A stretch of 11,462 bases of DNA from an uncultured Clostridia bacterium (GCA_947626155.1 CANQRC010000031.1:1-11462); one strand, 5' to 3'; positions 6,324-11,462 are shown, numbered from the stretch's first letter. Notes: generated from the letters alone by a model not told the origin. Made by a program: numbers and translations.

Positions 6324-6845
6324 ATGAAGTGGTTTTTTGCGATTTTTTTGACTTTTTCGCTGATTTTTTTGACAATTTTTGGCGTGGATTGTTTTTATGG
6401 CATAGTTTTTCCTGTTAAATTCGAAGCGGAAATCAGCGCCGCCAGTCAGGAGTTTGGGGTTGAAAAAGCGGTCATTTTTTCGGTGATAAATGTTGAAAGC
6501 CACTTCAACCCAGAGGCGGTTTCCTCAAAAGGGGCGGTGGGGCTTATGCAGGTTATGCCCACAACGGCTCAAACTTTGCAAGAGCAGGCGGATTTGAAAG
6601 ACCCAAAAGAAAACATCTTTGTCGGCACAAAATATTTGGCAAAACTTGTCTCGCGCTTTGAAAATCTTGAAACCGCGCTTTGCGCCTACAATGCCGGGCC
6701 AACAAATGTTTCAAAATGGCTGCAAAACAAGGATTATAGCGAGGACGGAAAGACCTTGAAAAAAATTCCATTTGAGGAAACGAGAAATTATATACAAAAA
6801 TTTCGAAAAAACTTGAAATATTATCAAACGAGGATAAAAAAATGA
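6324..6845 (+). CDS. Membrane-anchored lytic transglycosylase (SLT domain)
   Basis: It cleaves the MurNAc-GlcNAc bond of peptidoglycan, forming 1,6-anhydro-MurNAc ends, and works outside the membrane in wall turnover or passage of machines through the wall. The protein has 173 aa. An N-terminal hydrophobic segment (3-20) is a signal anchor or uncleaved signal peptide. The SLT domain follows: catalytic E58 in INVESHFNP, GAVGLMQVMP (70-79), and AYNAG (121-125). It resembles YjbJ/Slt-type enzymes of Clostridia. No clear ribosome site precedes the ATG, only A-rich sequence 21 bases after the DUF3343 stop, so expression may be weak or coupled to that gene; the only earlier signal is a TATAAT at 6287-6292 without a good -35. 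A terminator follows directly. Confidence 0.9.
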   Translation: MKWFFAIFLTFSLIFLTIFGVDCFYGIVFPVKFEAEISAASQEFGVEKAVIFSVINVESHFNPEAVSSKGAVGLMQVMPTTAQTLQEQADLKDPKENIFVGTKYLAKLVSRFENLETALCAYNAGPTNVSKWLQNKDYSEDGKTLKKIPFEETRNYIQKFRKNLKYYQTRIKK

Positions 6846-6876
6846 AAATGTCCAAAAATGTATGGACATTTTTTTT
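6845..6876 (+). terminator. Intrinsic terminator of the transglycosylase gene
   Basis: AAAATGTCCA (6845-6854) pairs with TGGACATTTT (6863-6872), a 10-bp stem with an 8-base loop and a T-tract reaching 6876. The first base is the last base of the transglycosylase stop codon. The right arm contains TGGACA, the proposed -35 of the tRNA-Leu promoter. Confidence 0.8.
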
Positions 6877-6891
6877 GATTTGTTGTAAAAT
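6863..6891 (+). promoter_or_regulatory. Promoter of tRNA-Leu
   Basis: TGGACA (6863-6868) and TAAAAT (6886-6891) are 17 bp apart and each match consensus at five of six positions. The start would fall at about 6898, just before the mature tRNA 5' end at 6900. The -35 hexamer is the 3' arm of the preceding terminator. Confidence 0.6.
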
Positions 6892-6899
6892 ATGCGTAT

Positions 6900-6981
6900 G
6901 CGGATATGGCGGAATGGCAGACGCGCTGGATTTAGGTTCCAGTCCGAAAGGGTGGAGGTTCAAGTCCTCTTATCCGCACCA
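6900..6981 (+). tRNA. tRNA-Leu(UAG)
   Basis: The acceptor arms GCGGATA (6900-6906) and TATCCGC (6971-6977) pair fully; discriminator A and an encoded CCA follow. The anticodon stem CTGGA (6926-6930)/TCCAG (6938-6942) encloses the loop TTTAGGT, giving anticodon TAG (6933-6935), which reads CUA and other CUN leucine codons. A TGGCGGAATGGCAGACGC D-arm, a variable arm of class II type and GGTTCAAGTCC T-loop complete the fold. An open frame across this gene (6842-7054) is an artefact of the tRNA. Confidence 0.95.
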
Positions 6982-7052
6982 AATAAGAATAATCCGAAAC
7001 AAAAAGCGGATTGGAACAGCAAAACTTTTCAAAAATTTTTGCCAATGTGAGT

Positions 7053-7070
7053 AAAAGTGTCGTGACTTTT
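7053..7070. promoter_or_regulatory. Palindromic site overlapping the XRE gene's -35 region, candidate operator
   Basis: AAAAGT (7053-7058) and ACTTTT (7065-7070) are inverted around GTCGTG, an 18-bp imperfect palindrome. It overlaps the place where the -35 of the regulator gene would lie (about 7061-7067). A helix-turn-helix regulator often binds such a site to control its own operon. This is inference from position and symmetry. Confidence 0.4.
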
Positions 7071-7089
7071 GCCCAAAATGTTGTATAAT
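7061..7089 (+). promoter_or_regulatory. Promoter of the XRE gene cluster
   Basis: A perfect TATAAT lies at 7084-7089, with a weak -35 candidate CGTGAC (7061-7066) at 17 bp or GTGACT (7062-7067) at 16 bp. A poor -35 within a palindrome fits a controlled promoter. Transcription would start near 7096, inside the inverted repeat around the ribosome site. Confidence 0.5.
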
Positions 7090-7093
7090 GGAA

Positions 7094-7110
7094 GTGTCAA
7101 AAGGAGACAC
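7094..7110 (+). promoter_or_regulatory. Inverted repeat around the regulator's ribosome binding site
   Basis: GTGTC (7094-7098) and GACAC (7106-7110) flank AAAAGGA, so the AAGGAG ribosome site lies largely in the loop of a possible 5-bp hairpin, three bases before the ATG. It could be a second operator half or an RNA fold affecting initiation. If the start of transcription is at about 7096, part of the left arm is missing from the RNA, favouring a DNA role. Confidence 0.35.
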
Positions 7111-7112
7111 AA

Positions 7113-7619
7113 ATGAAATTTTCGGAGAAGTTAAAAAAGTTAAGGGCGGAAAACAATATGACGCAAGATGACCTTGCGGATAAAATTTTTGTCACGCGCA
7201 CCGCTGTTTCAAAATGGGAGACCGACAACGGCTATCCAGGCATTGAAAGTTTGAAACTGCTTGCAAAACTCTTTGGCACAAGTGTTGACGAACTTATCAG
7301 CGAAGATGACATCAAGCAAAAAGCCAACTTGGAAGAGAGGAACAGCAAAATCAATCACATTATTGCTTTGATTGGGCTTGCCATTGCGGTTGGGTTTAGC
7401 ATTGGGATGGTTTTCATCAAAAATGACATTGTGAAAGACCTCTTTGTTGCATTGGGCATTGCTGGAACTGCAATATATTTGACTTTCACAGAACTTTCTT
7501 TGATAATATATCATGACAAGTTTTTAACAAAAAAGCAAAGAATATATTTCAAAGCACGAGAATTTCTAGGAGCATTGCTATTATGCCTGGTGCTTTCAAT
7601 TGCAGTTGCAGTGAAATAA
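7113..7619 (+). CDS. XRE-family regulator with C-terminal membrane helices
   Basis: The 168-aa protein has an N-terminal helix-turn-helix of the Xre/Cro type at about 5-60 (KLKKLRAENNMTQDDLADKI, then TRTAVSKWETDNGYPGIESL). After a charged linker come three hydrophobic stretches, about 82-102, 108-132 and 149-166, which should be membrane helices. This combination, a Cro-type DNA-binding domain tethered to the membrane, is common in Clostridia; the signal it senses is usually unknown. AAGGAG and ATG are correctly spaced. The next gene begins 10 bases after the stop, so the regulator heads an operon of small proteins and may control it through the palindromes upstream. The target is inferred. 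Confidence 0.85.
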   Translation: MKFSEKLKKLRAENNMTQDDLADKIFVTRTAVSKWETDNGYPGIESLKLLAKLFGTSVDELISEDDIKQKANLEERNSKINHIIALIGLAIAVGFSIGMVFIKNDIVKDLFVALGIAGTAIYLTFTELSLIIYHDKFLTKKQRIYFKAREFLGALLLCLVLSIAVAVK

Positions 7620-7629
7620 GGAGAGAAAA

Positions 7630-7890
7630 ATGAAAAAAGAAATTGAAGAAAAAAAATCATACGTCGAGGATTTGGACACAAAAATAATTTGCCCAGTCTG
7701 TGGCAAATATAGATTTGATGAGGAATTTGATATTTGCCCATATTGTCATTGGGAAAATGACCTAGGACAATTAGCCAACCCAAATCTCGAAGGCGGAGCA
7801 AATGACAAATCTCTTAATCAATATAAAAAACACTATAAACATTCATTTTTAAGGCTGGTGACTTTTTGGCGTAAGAAAATTAAGGAGTGA
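7630..7890 (+). CDS. CPCC-like cysteine-rich zinc-ribbon protein
   Basis: This 86-aa protein has four cysteines placed as a zinc ribbon: C21-P-V-C24 and C36-P-Y-C39, the second followed by HWEND. The CPxCG...F..CPxCxWE(N/D)D arrangement is that of the cysteine-rich CPCC family, small bacterial proteins of unknown function. The C-terminal third is basic (KKHYKHSFLRLVTFWRKKIKE) and may bind nucleic acid, membrane or a partner. It has a good GGAGAG ribosome site. It is 10 bp from the regulator and 3 bp from the next zinc-ribbon gene, hence co-transcribed. The family call is fair; a cellular role cannot be given. Confidence 0.75.
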   Translation: MKKEIEEKKSYVEDLDTKIICPVCGKYRFDEEFDICPYCHWENDLGQLANPNLEGGANDKSLNQYKKHYKHSFLRLVTFWRKKIKE

Positions 7891-7893
7891 AAA

Positions 7894-8475
7894 ATGGAAA
7901 AATATATTTGCCCAATTTGTGGATATGATGGGCTTGAAGATGACCCTTATCAAGAGACTTTTGAAATTTGCCCTTGTTGCGGCTATGAATTTGGAGCGGG
8001 AGAAGATTTTGACAAGCGCAGACACGATTGGCTTAAAAGTGGCGCGAAATGGTGGTTTAAACAGGAAAACCCACCTCAGAATTGGAACGCACTTAAACAA
8101 ATAAATAACATTCAAAACTATGTTTTTGAAAGATATAAAAGGCGTGGCGAATTTTTGGAATTTCAACTTTGTGAAAAAGAAAATTCGGGGAAAATAGATT
8201 TAAAAAGTATTAAGCATTGGCAAGAAAGTTCTTTGTATGTTTATTCTGAAAATCCACTTTTTGAAAAATATCTTGCTTTGTTGCAAAACGCATTGCTTTC
8301 AAATGGCGAAATTGGGTTTGACGAAAGTGGAATAAACTATTACTCCCACGAAAAGACGATTGAACTTTACAACAAAGTTCAAAAAGACGAAAACTTGCCT
8401 GACAAAAAAGTTTTGCTCACATGGCTAGACGATGTTATCAAAACAGGCCATGGCTTTTATATTTTGGGAATTTAA
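7894..8475 (+). CDS. Zinc-ribbon protein with an unknown C-terminal domain
   Basis: The 193-aa protein begins at once with a zinc ribbon: C6-P-I-C9-GYDGLEDDPY and C26-P-C28-C29-GYEFG. Aromatic-rich sequence follows (W46, WW near 53-54, PPQNW), then a second domain at about 95-193 with GINYYS and a C-terminal GFYILGI. The N-terminal ribbon resembles that of the preceding protein, but the rest differs, so it looks like a fusion of a zinc ribbon to a separate domain. I do not recognise the C-terminal domain; proteins ending in a similar way occur as unnamed Firmicutes proteins. AAGGAG overlaps the upstream stop codon region. No catalytic residues can be assigned. Confidence 0.75.
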   Translation: MEKYICPICGYDGLEDDPYQETFEICPCCGYEFGAGEDFDKRRHDWLKSGAKWWFKQENPPQNWNALKQINNIQNYVFERYKRRGEFLEFQLCEKENSGKIDLKSIKHWQESSLYVYSENPLFEKYLALLQNALLSNGEIGFDESGINYYSHEKTIELYNKVQKDENLPDKKVLLTWLDDVIKTGHGFYILGI

Positions 8476-8486
8476 AAGGAGAGAAA

Positions 8487-8957
8487 ATGGAAAAAATAGC
8501 ACAAAAAGTTTTGGAAAATGAAATATACAATTATTTCAAAACTAATATTCCCGAACTTGAAAAACAAATTGGCGAACCTGTCGATGAATATGAAGATTTT
8601 GATTACTCTGAGGGTGGGCTTGGGCAAGATGCCGATTTTGTTGAAATGTATTTGTTGTTAGAAGGAATTGCTTATAACGGACTTGAACCCGTTCTTAAAA
8701 ATATTTTTAAAACGAAAAACACAAAAAGATTAGCAGAAATCTTTAAAGTGATTGAAGATTTTAAAACTGAATATGGAGAATATGATGAAAGATATTCTCA
8801 ATCCTTGTGGAGTATGTTTGCCAATGATTTTTTTACTATTTGTAGAGATTTAGATAAAAATATATTTGATTACATTTGGACAATATTCAGCGAAGATTTG
8901 AAAGATGAATATACTTTATGGAAAACTGATTATGAAAAATGGCAAGTAGAAAATTAA
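8487..8957 (+). CDS. Acidic helical protein of unknown function
   Basis: The 156-aa protein is strongly acidic (35 D/E against 17 K/R by my count), with no cysteine cluster, signal peptide or membrane segment. The pattern of hydrophobic and charged residues suggests an all-helical soluble fold. The general shape, a helical body with repeated short helices and E/D-rich loops, recalls small immunity-type families such as DUF7674, but this is a weak resemblance. The start is ATG at 8487, with AAAGGAGAG just before it; an earlier in-frame ATG at 8421 lies inside the previous gene. The gene is very AT-rich: 8701-8760 has 13 G or C in 60 and 8821-8880 has 12 in 60. Confidence 0.75.
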   Translation: MEKIAQKVLENEIYNYFKTNIPELEKQIGEPVDEYEDFDYSEGGLGQDADFVEMYLLLEGIAYNGLEPVLKNIFKTKNTKRLAEIFKVIEDFKTEYGEYDERYSQSLWSMFANDFFTICRDLDKNIFDYIWTIFSEDLKDEYTLWKTDYEKWQVEN

Positions 8958-8966
8958 GGAGAAAAA

Positions 8967-9221
8967 ATGGCAGAGATTTTGTTTAATAAAACCGGAATTG
9001 TTCGTGCTGGGCAATGTAAAGGCTGGAATGTGGTGATTGAAAAAGAGCAGGACGAGTATGGCGATGAGTACTATGTTTATCTTCAAAACCCAAAAACAAA
9101 CGAAGTATTTGATGACTATTATGACAATTTTGAGCTTTTGAAAAAAGCCGTCGAAGAAATGGATGTTGAGTGGACGACCGACGAAGTAAATGTAAAAGGA
9201 GTGAGGTATGGCAAAAATTGA
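8967..9221 (+). CDS. Small protein of unknown function sharing a domain with the next gene
   Basis: The 84-aa protein is acidic and probably beta-rich at its start (TGIVRAGQCKGWNVVIEKE, then EYYVYLQNP), with an acidic helix (FELLKKAVEEMDVEW). Its pattern, G-I-V/I, then G-x3-G-W-x3-I-E-K, a strand with L-x2-P, and D-x-E-W, recurs in the first part of the protein encoded at 9208, so the two are paralogous. I do not recognise the family; similar short proteins occur among putative immunity proteins, which I have not checked. It starts 9 bp after the previous gene with AAGGAG, and overlaps the next by 14 bp. Confidence 0.75.
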   Translation: MAEILFNKTGIVRAGQCKGWNVVIEKEQDEYGDEYYVYLQNPKTNEVFDDYYDNFELLKKAVEEMDVEWTTDEVNVKGVRYGKN

Positions 9222-9873
9222 GTTTGATTGTCCTGGAATAATTCATGGTGGGACATATGATGGTTGGACAATTACAATAGAAAAAGCGCTAGATGACCCA
9301 AGTTTTATGTGTGCATTTTTGAAAGCGCCAAATTCAACTGAAAATTATGACCATTTTCTTGAAGATGGCATTGATGTGATACTTGAAGACTTTGTTGCAA
9401 ATTGCGACATAGAGTGGCAACTTGATAAAAAATTAAAAATTAGTGAAGAAAGGCAAAAGGAAAATAAAGTTATTGGCTGGTGGGTTGCAAATTTGCCAAA
9501 GTCTCAAAAAGTTTTTAGCATGATGACAGAGGGTTGTGACCCAACAGAAGCGGTTGGCATCTATGTTTTGATTGGCAGTTTGGTTTTGGAGTTCTATGAC
9601 AAGCCGCTTAAAGCACACAACGAAAAAGAATTGAAAAAATTTTTGGAGTTATACAATCAGTTTATAGAAGAGTTTAAAGGAACTTTTTTAGAAAACAATG
9701 GCAAAAAACTTGCAAAAAATCCAAAGGCTCAAGATTCAATTATTGCAATGGTGAGCACAGAAATGGGTGAAGACACGGACCCAAAAGACTATGATTATGT
9801 CTTAAACCTTATGCCAGAAGGGATTATGAAAGAAGAATTTAAAAATTTTGTTGACTGGGCTAAAAATAATTAA
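9208..9873 (+). CDS. Two-part protein: shared N-terminal domain plus unknown C-terminal domain
   Basis: The 221-aa protein starts with a domain (about 1-80) matching the preceding 84-aa protein: GIIHGG, DGWTITIEKA, FLKAP and DIEW line up in order with the same spacing. The remaining 140 residues form a different, probably helical region (WWVANLPKSQKVFSMMTEGCDP, then hydrophobic GIYVLIGSLVLEFY, then charged helices). No transmembrane call is made for the hydrophobic part. AAAGGAG at 9195-9201 sits just before the ATG, and the 14-bp overlap with the previous gene suggests coupled translation. It seems to be the last gene of the cluster transcribed from 7084; no terminator is seen before the next promoter. 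Function is unknown. Confidence 0.75.
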   Translation: MAKIEFDCPGIIHGGTYDGWTITIEKALDDPSFMCAFLKAPNSTENYDHFLEDGIDVILEDFVANCDIEWQLDKKLKISEERQKENKVIGWWVANLPKSQKVFSMMTEGCDPTEAVGIYVLIGSLVLEFYDKPLKAHNEKELKKFLELYNQFIEEFKGTFLENNGKKLAKNPKAQDSIIAMVSTEMGEDTDPKDYDYVLNLMPEGIMKEEFKNFVDWAKNN

Positions 9874-9897
9874 CAAAAAGCAATTTTATGATATAAT
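9870..9897 (+). promoter_or_regulatory. Strong promoter for the gene at 9921
   Basis: TTAACA (9870-9875) and a perfect TATAAT (9892-9897) are 16 bp apart, and TGA directly before the -10 makes it an extended -10. It overlaps the stop codon of the preceding gene. Start at about 9904 gives a very short leader with AAGGAG. Confidence 0.65.
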
Positions 9898-9920
9898 AAA
9901 ACAAAAAAGGAGAATAAAAA

Positions 9921-10304
9921 ATGGGATACAATCTTAAAAAATTGACAGAAGAATTGAAAGGAAAAGGCCTTGCGGATGACGGGCTTGTTGCTTGGGGACA
10001 AAACACAAGTGGCATGGGCGGATTTTTGGGCGGAATAGTTGGCGCCGCCATTGAAGCAGGCGTTTCAAAAATGCACACAATTTCTTGCAAAGGTGACAAA
10101 ATTGTCATCATTCCTTTTTCTAACAGTGAAATTAAATACAGCGAAGGCATTATGATTGATAAAAGCAAAATTAAAAGTGCAAAAATTTCAGGACTTATGA
10201 CTGCAAAATTGAAACTTGAAACCACAGATGGGAAGTCTCGGGCATATTCAATCACACAAGGCAAGGATGCGGTAAAACAAATCTTAGCAAAATTGGGACT
10301 TTGA
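9921..10304 (+). CDS. Small protein of unknown function, possibly PH-like
   Basis: The 127-aa protein has an N-terminal basic part (MGYNLKKLTEELKGKG), a glycine-rich hydrophobic stretch (GMGGFLGGIVGAAIEAG, about 31-47), and then a series of predicted beta strands (KIVIIPF, EIKYSEGIMI, IKSAKISG, AKLKLETTDGKSRAYSI) followed by a C-terminal helix (KDAVKQILAKLGL). Strand series ending in one helix occur in bacterial PH-like domains, so a membrane- or partner-binding role is possible; I assign no family with confidence. It has its own strong promoter and AAAGGAG site and is followed by a probable terminator, so it is expressed independently of the genes before it. Confidence 0.7.
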   Translation: MGYNLKKLTEELKGKGLADDGLVAWGQNTSGMGGFLGGIVGAAIEAGVSKMHTISCKGDKIVIIPFSNSEIKYSEGIMIDKSKIKSAKISGLMTAKLKLETTDGKSRAYSITQGKDAVKQILAKLGL

Positions 10305-10348
10305 AAGCCTTTTAGCAGCGTTGGCGGAAAAAGTTTGAAATAAAAAAC

Positions 10349-10372
10349 AAGAGGAGGAAACTTTTCTTTTTT
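10349..10372 (+). terminator. Probable intrinsic terminator after the gene at 9921
   Basis: AAGAGGAG (10349-10356) can pair with CTTTTCTT (10361-10368), using two G-U pairs, across a GAAA loop; four T follow. The stem is weak but is placed between the stop at 10304 and the next promoter. Confidence 0.45.
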
Positions 10373-10373
10373 G

Positions 10374-10402
10374 TTGTCTTATTTTGGGCGGTGTGATATA
10401 AT
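10374..10402 (+). promoter_or_regulatory. Promoter of the Nudix-thioesterase operon
   Basis: TTGTCT (10374-10379) and a perfect TATAAT (10397-10402) are 17 bp apart; TGA before the -10 makes it an extended element. The expected start, about 10409, leaves roughly 27 bases before the GTG start at 10436. Confidence 0.65.
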
Positions 10403-10435
10403 GTTGAATATTGCTTGGAATGCCAAGGAGGAGTT

Positions 10436-10930
10436 GTGGAATACAGAGATTTGTTTGATGGAAACAGAAATCCAATTGGTGAAAAAGTTGCAAAAGGCGA
10501 AAAGTTTGGCGCGGGCAAGTTTATTGTTGTGGTGATGGTGTTTATTGAAAACAGCAAAGGGGAAATGCTGCTTCAAAAAAGGGCGGAATCCAAGGGCGGC
10601 AAATGGGCAACCACAGGCGGGCATCCAACATCTGGGCAGAGCAGCCGCGAGGGGATGCTTGCGGAGTTGAAAGAGGAAATTGGCGTGGAAGTTGCGCCAG
10701 AGGAACTTGTGCTATTCAAAACAATAAAAACGCAAAAAACATTTGAAGATTTATATTATTTGCACAAAGATATTGATATTAAAGGCACCAAACTGCAAAA
10801 GGACGAAGTCCAAGACTTAGGCTGGTTTTCCAAGGCAGAAGTGGAGAATTTGATAGCAACAAATCAGTTCTTTACTCCGCATTTAGAGCCATATTTTGAG
10901 TATTTGAAATTGAAACAGGAGGGAAAATGA
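10436..10930 (+). CDS. Nudix hydrolase with a modified Nudix box
   Basis: Nudix enzymes hydrolyse a nucleoside diphosphate linked to another group. The protein is 164 aa from a GTG start at 10436, preceded by AAGGAGG (10425-10431); the upstream in-frame TTG at 10415 would put the ribosome site inside the gene. EYRDLFDGNRNP is the opening typical of the YfcD/IDI-like Nudix subgroup. The Nudix box runs from G62 to V84, but position 68 is Q where E is usual and position 76 is A where R is usual; the metal-binding E77-x-x-E80-E81-x-G83-V84 is intact. A second helix-turn contributes TFEDLYYLHKDID and the C-terminal helix. Substrate is unknown. The last four bases overlap the thioesterase start (ATGA), so the two genes are co-translated. 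Confidence 0.88.
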   Translation: MEYRDLFDGNRNPIGEKVAKGEKFGAGKFIVVVMVFIENSKGEMLLQKRAESKGGKWATTGGHPTSGQSSREGMLAELKEEIGVEVAPEELVLFKTIKTQKTFEDLYYLHKDIDIKGTKLQKDEVQDLGWFSKAEVENLIATNQFFTPHLEPYFEYLKLKQEGK

Positions 10931-11334
10931 AACCATATATTCACAAGGTTCAATATTATGAAACTGACAAAATGCAATTTACTCATCACTCAAACTACAT
11001 CCGCTTCATGGAGGAGGCAAGAACCTATTTTTTGGAGCAGGTGGGCTATCCTTACAAGAGGGTTGAGAGCGAGGGGATTTTTTCGCCGGTAATTGGCGTG
11101 AATGTTAGTTACAAAAAGCCAACAACTTATGCCGACGAAATTGAAATTGAGGTTAAAATTAAGGATGTCACGCTTGCAAGGTGTGAATTTGAATATGTTA
11201 TGACGTGCAGGGGCGAGGTTGTTTGCACCGCCACAAGTCAGCACTGTTTCCTTGACGAAGCGGGCAGGCCGGTCTCTCCAAAACGCAAAAATCCACAGTT
11301 TTATGAAAAAATGTTGTCGCTTTGTCAAAAATAA
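10927..11334 (+). CDS. Hotdog-fold acyl-CoA thioesterase, YbgC/FadM-type
   Basis: These enzymes hydrolyse thioesters of CoA or acyl carrier protein. The protein has 135 aa, the usual length for a single hotdog domain. The signature at the start, YYETDKMQFTHHSNYIRFMEEAR, matches the YbgC/4HBT pattern; D14 is the likely catalytic acid, with H20-H21 close by. The rest shows the expected helix and sheet order (FSPVIGVNVSYKKPTTYADEIEIEV). It overlaps the Nudix gene by ATGA and has AGGAGGG just upstream. Substrate cannot be told; acyl-CoA or a related small acyl thioester is likely. A convincing terminator is not seen after the stop. Confidence 0.88.
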   Translation: MKPYIHKVQYYETDKMQFTHHSNYIRFMEEARTYFLEQVGYPYKRVESEGIFSPVIGVNVSYKKPTTYADEIEIEVKIKDVTLARCEFEYVMTCRGEVVCTATSQHCFLDEAGRPVSPKRKNPQFYEKMLSLCQK

Positions 11335-11366
11335 TTTGATTTGTCTGACATTTTTTTGATTTTTTC

Positions 11367-11395
11367 TTGACTTTTACTTTTCAAAGTGCTAGACT
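11367..11395 (+). promoter_or_regulatory. Promoter of tRNA-Gly
   Basis: TTGACT (11367-11372) and TAGACT (11390-11395) are 17 bp apart, each close to consensus, and TGC before the -10 makes it extended. The start would fall at about 11402, six bases before the tRNA. Confidence 0.55.
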
Positions 11396-11407
11396 TATAA
11401 AGCGTTT

Positions 11408-11462
11408 GCAGGTGTAGTTCAGTGGTAGAACACTAGCCTTCCAAGCTGGTTGCGAGGGTCCG
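11408..11462 (+). tRNA. tRNA-Gly(UCC), 3' part outside the window
   Basis: The 5' acceptor arm GCAGGTG starts at 11408. The D-arm (TAGTTCAGTGGTAGAAC) is followed by the anticodon stem CTAGC (11433-11437)/GCTGG (11445-11449) around CTTCCAA, giving anticodon TCC (11440-11442), which reads glycine GGA and GGG. The T-arm begins at about GAGGGTCCG and is cut by the window edge, so the 3' acceptor strand cannot be checked. Confidence 0.9.

Noticed and set aside
6842..7054. 70-residue open frame across the tRNA
   Set aside because: It is read through the tRNA-Leu gene and terminator; such frames are well-known artefacts of tRNA sequence.
6960..7112. Integration site at the tRNA-Leu 3' end
   Set aside because: No copy of the tRNA 3' end is seen downstream in the window and no integrase is present, so acquisition via this tRNA is not supported.
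8421..8486. Upstream start for the acidic protein
   Set aside because: It lies inside the preceding gene, while ATG at 8487 has a strong ribosome site.
7113..10304. Toxin-antitoxin module
   Set aside because: No toxin-like or nuclease-like protein can be recognised in the cluster; an immunity role stays a hypothesis.
10415..10435. Upstream TTG start for the Nudix protein
   Set aside because: The AAGGAGG site at 10425-10431 fits only the GTG at 10436.
11323..11357. Terminator after the thioesterase gene
   Set aside because: Only a 5-bp stem (TGTCA/TGACA) with an 18-base loop precedes the T-run, too weak to call.

Overview
The window reads as chromosomal DNA of a low-to-moderate GC Gram-positive bacterium, most likely a member of Clostridia (Bacillota). 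The evidence is the dnaG-rpoD operon followed by a coiled-coil zinc-ribbon gene, strong AGGAGG-type ribosome binding sites, TATAAT promoters (several with an extended TG), a DUF3343/cysteine desulfurase pair, and tRNA genes. CCA is encoded in the one complete tRNA. The species cannot be named from the sequence.

Layout. (1) 1-1225 holds no convincing gene. It is packed with hairpins: a GC-richer stretch (about 12-327) with several nested stems ending in an intrinsic terminator, two divergent copies of a REP-like repeat, a long imperfect inverted repeat, three hairpins with pyrimidine-rich left arms and purine-rich right arms, and a 64-bp tandem repeat that runs up to the dnaG promoter. (2) 1226-4783 is an informational operon: DNA primase (dnaG, TTG start), the primary sigma factor (rpoD, overlapping dnaG by 35 bp) and a zf-RING_7/DUF164-type coiled-coil zinc-ribbon protein, closed by a bidirectional terminator. 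(3) 4844-6302 is a divergent pair: a SufS-like cysteine desulfurase family enzyme (minus) and a small DUF3343 protein (plus), probably connected to sulfur or selenium handling. (4) 6324-6981 holds a membrane-anchored SLT lytic transglycosylase and tRNA-Leu(UAG), whose promoter overlaps the transglycosylase terminator.

(5) 7113-10304 is an accessory, AT-rich cluster of tightly spaced small genes on one strand: an XRE regulator with three C-terminal membrane helices, two CPxC zinc-ribbon proteins (one CPCC-like), a very acidic helical protein, two proteins that share an N-terminal domain, and a small protein with its own strong promoter. No toxin or catalytic gene is visible. The cluster resembles collections of immunity-like or orphan defence genes, but its function is unknown. 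It is the best candidate for something undescribed in this window. (6) 10436-11334 is a two-gene unit encoding a Nudix hydrolase with an altered Nudix box and a hotdog-fold thioesterase, overlapping by ATGA. (7) The window ends inside a tRNA-Gly(UCC) gene.

All family assignments come from reading motifs by eye. No database search was run.
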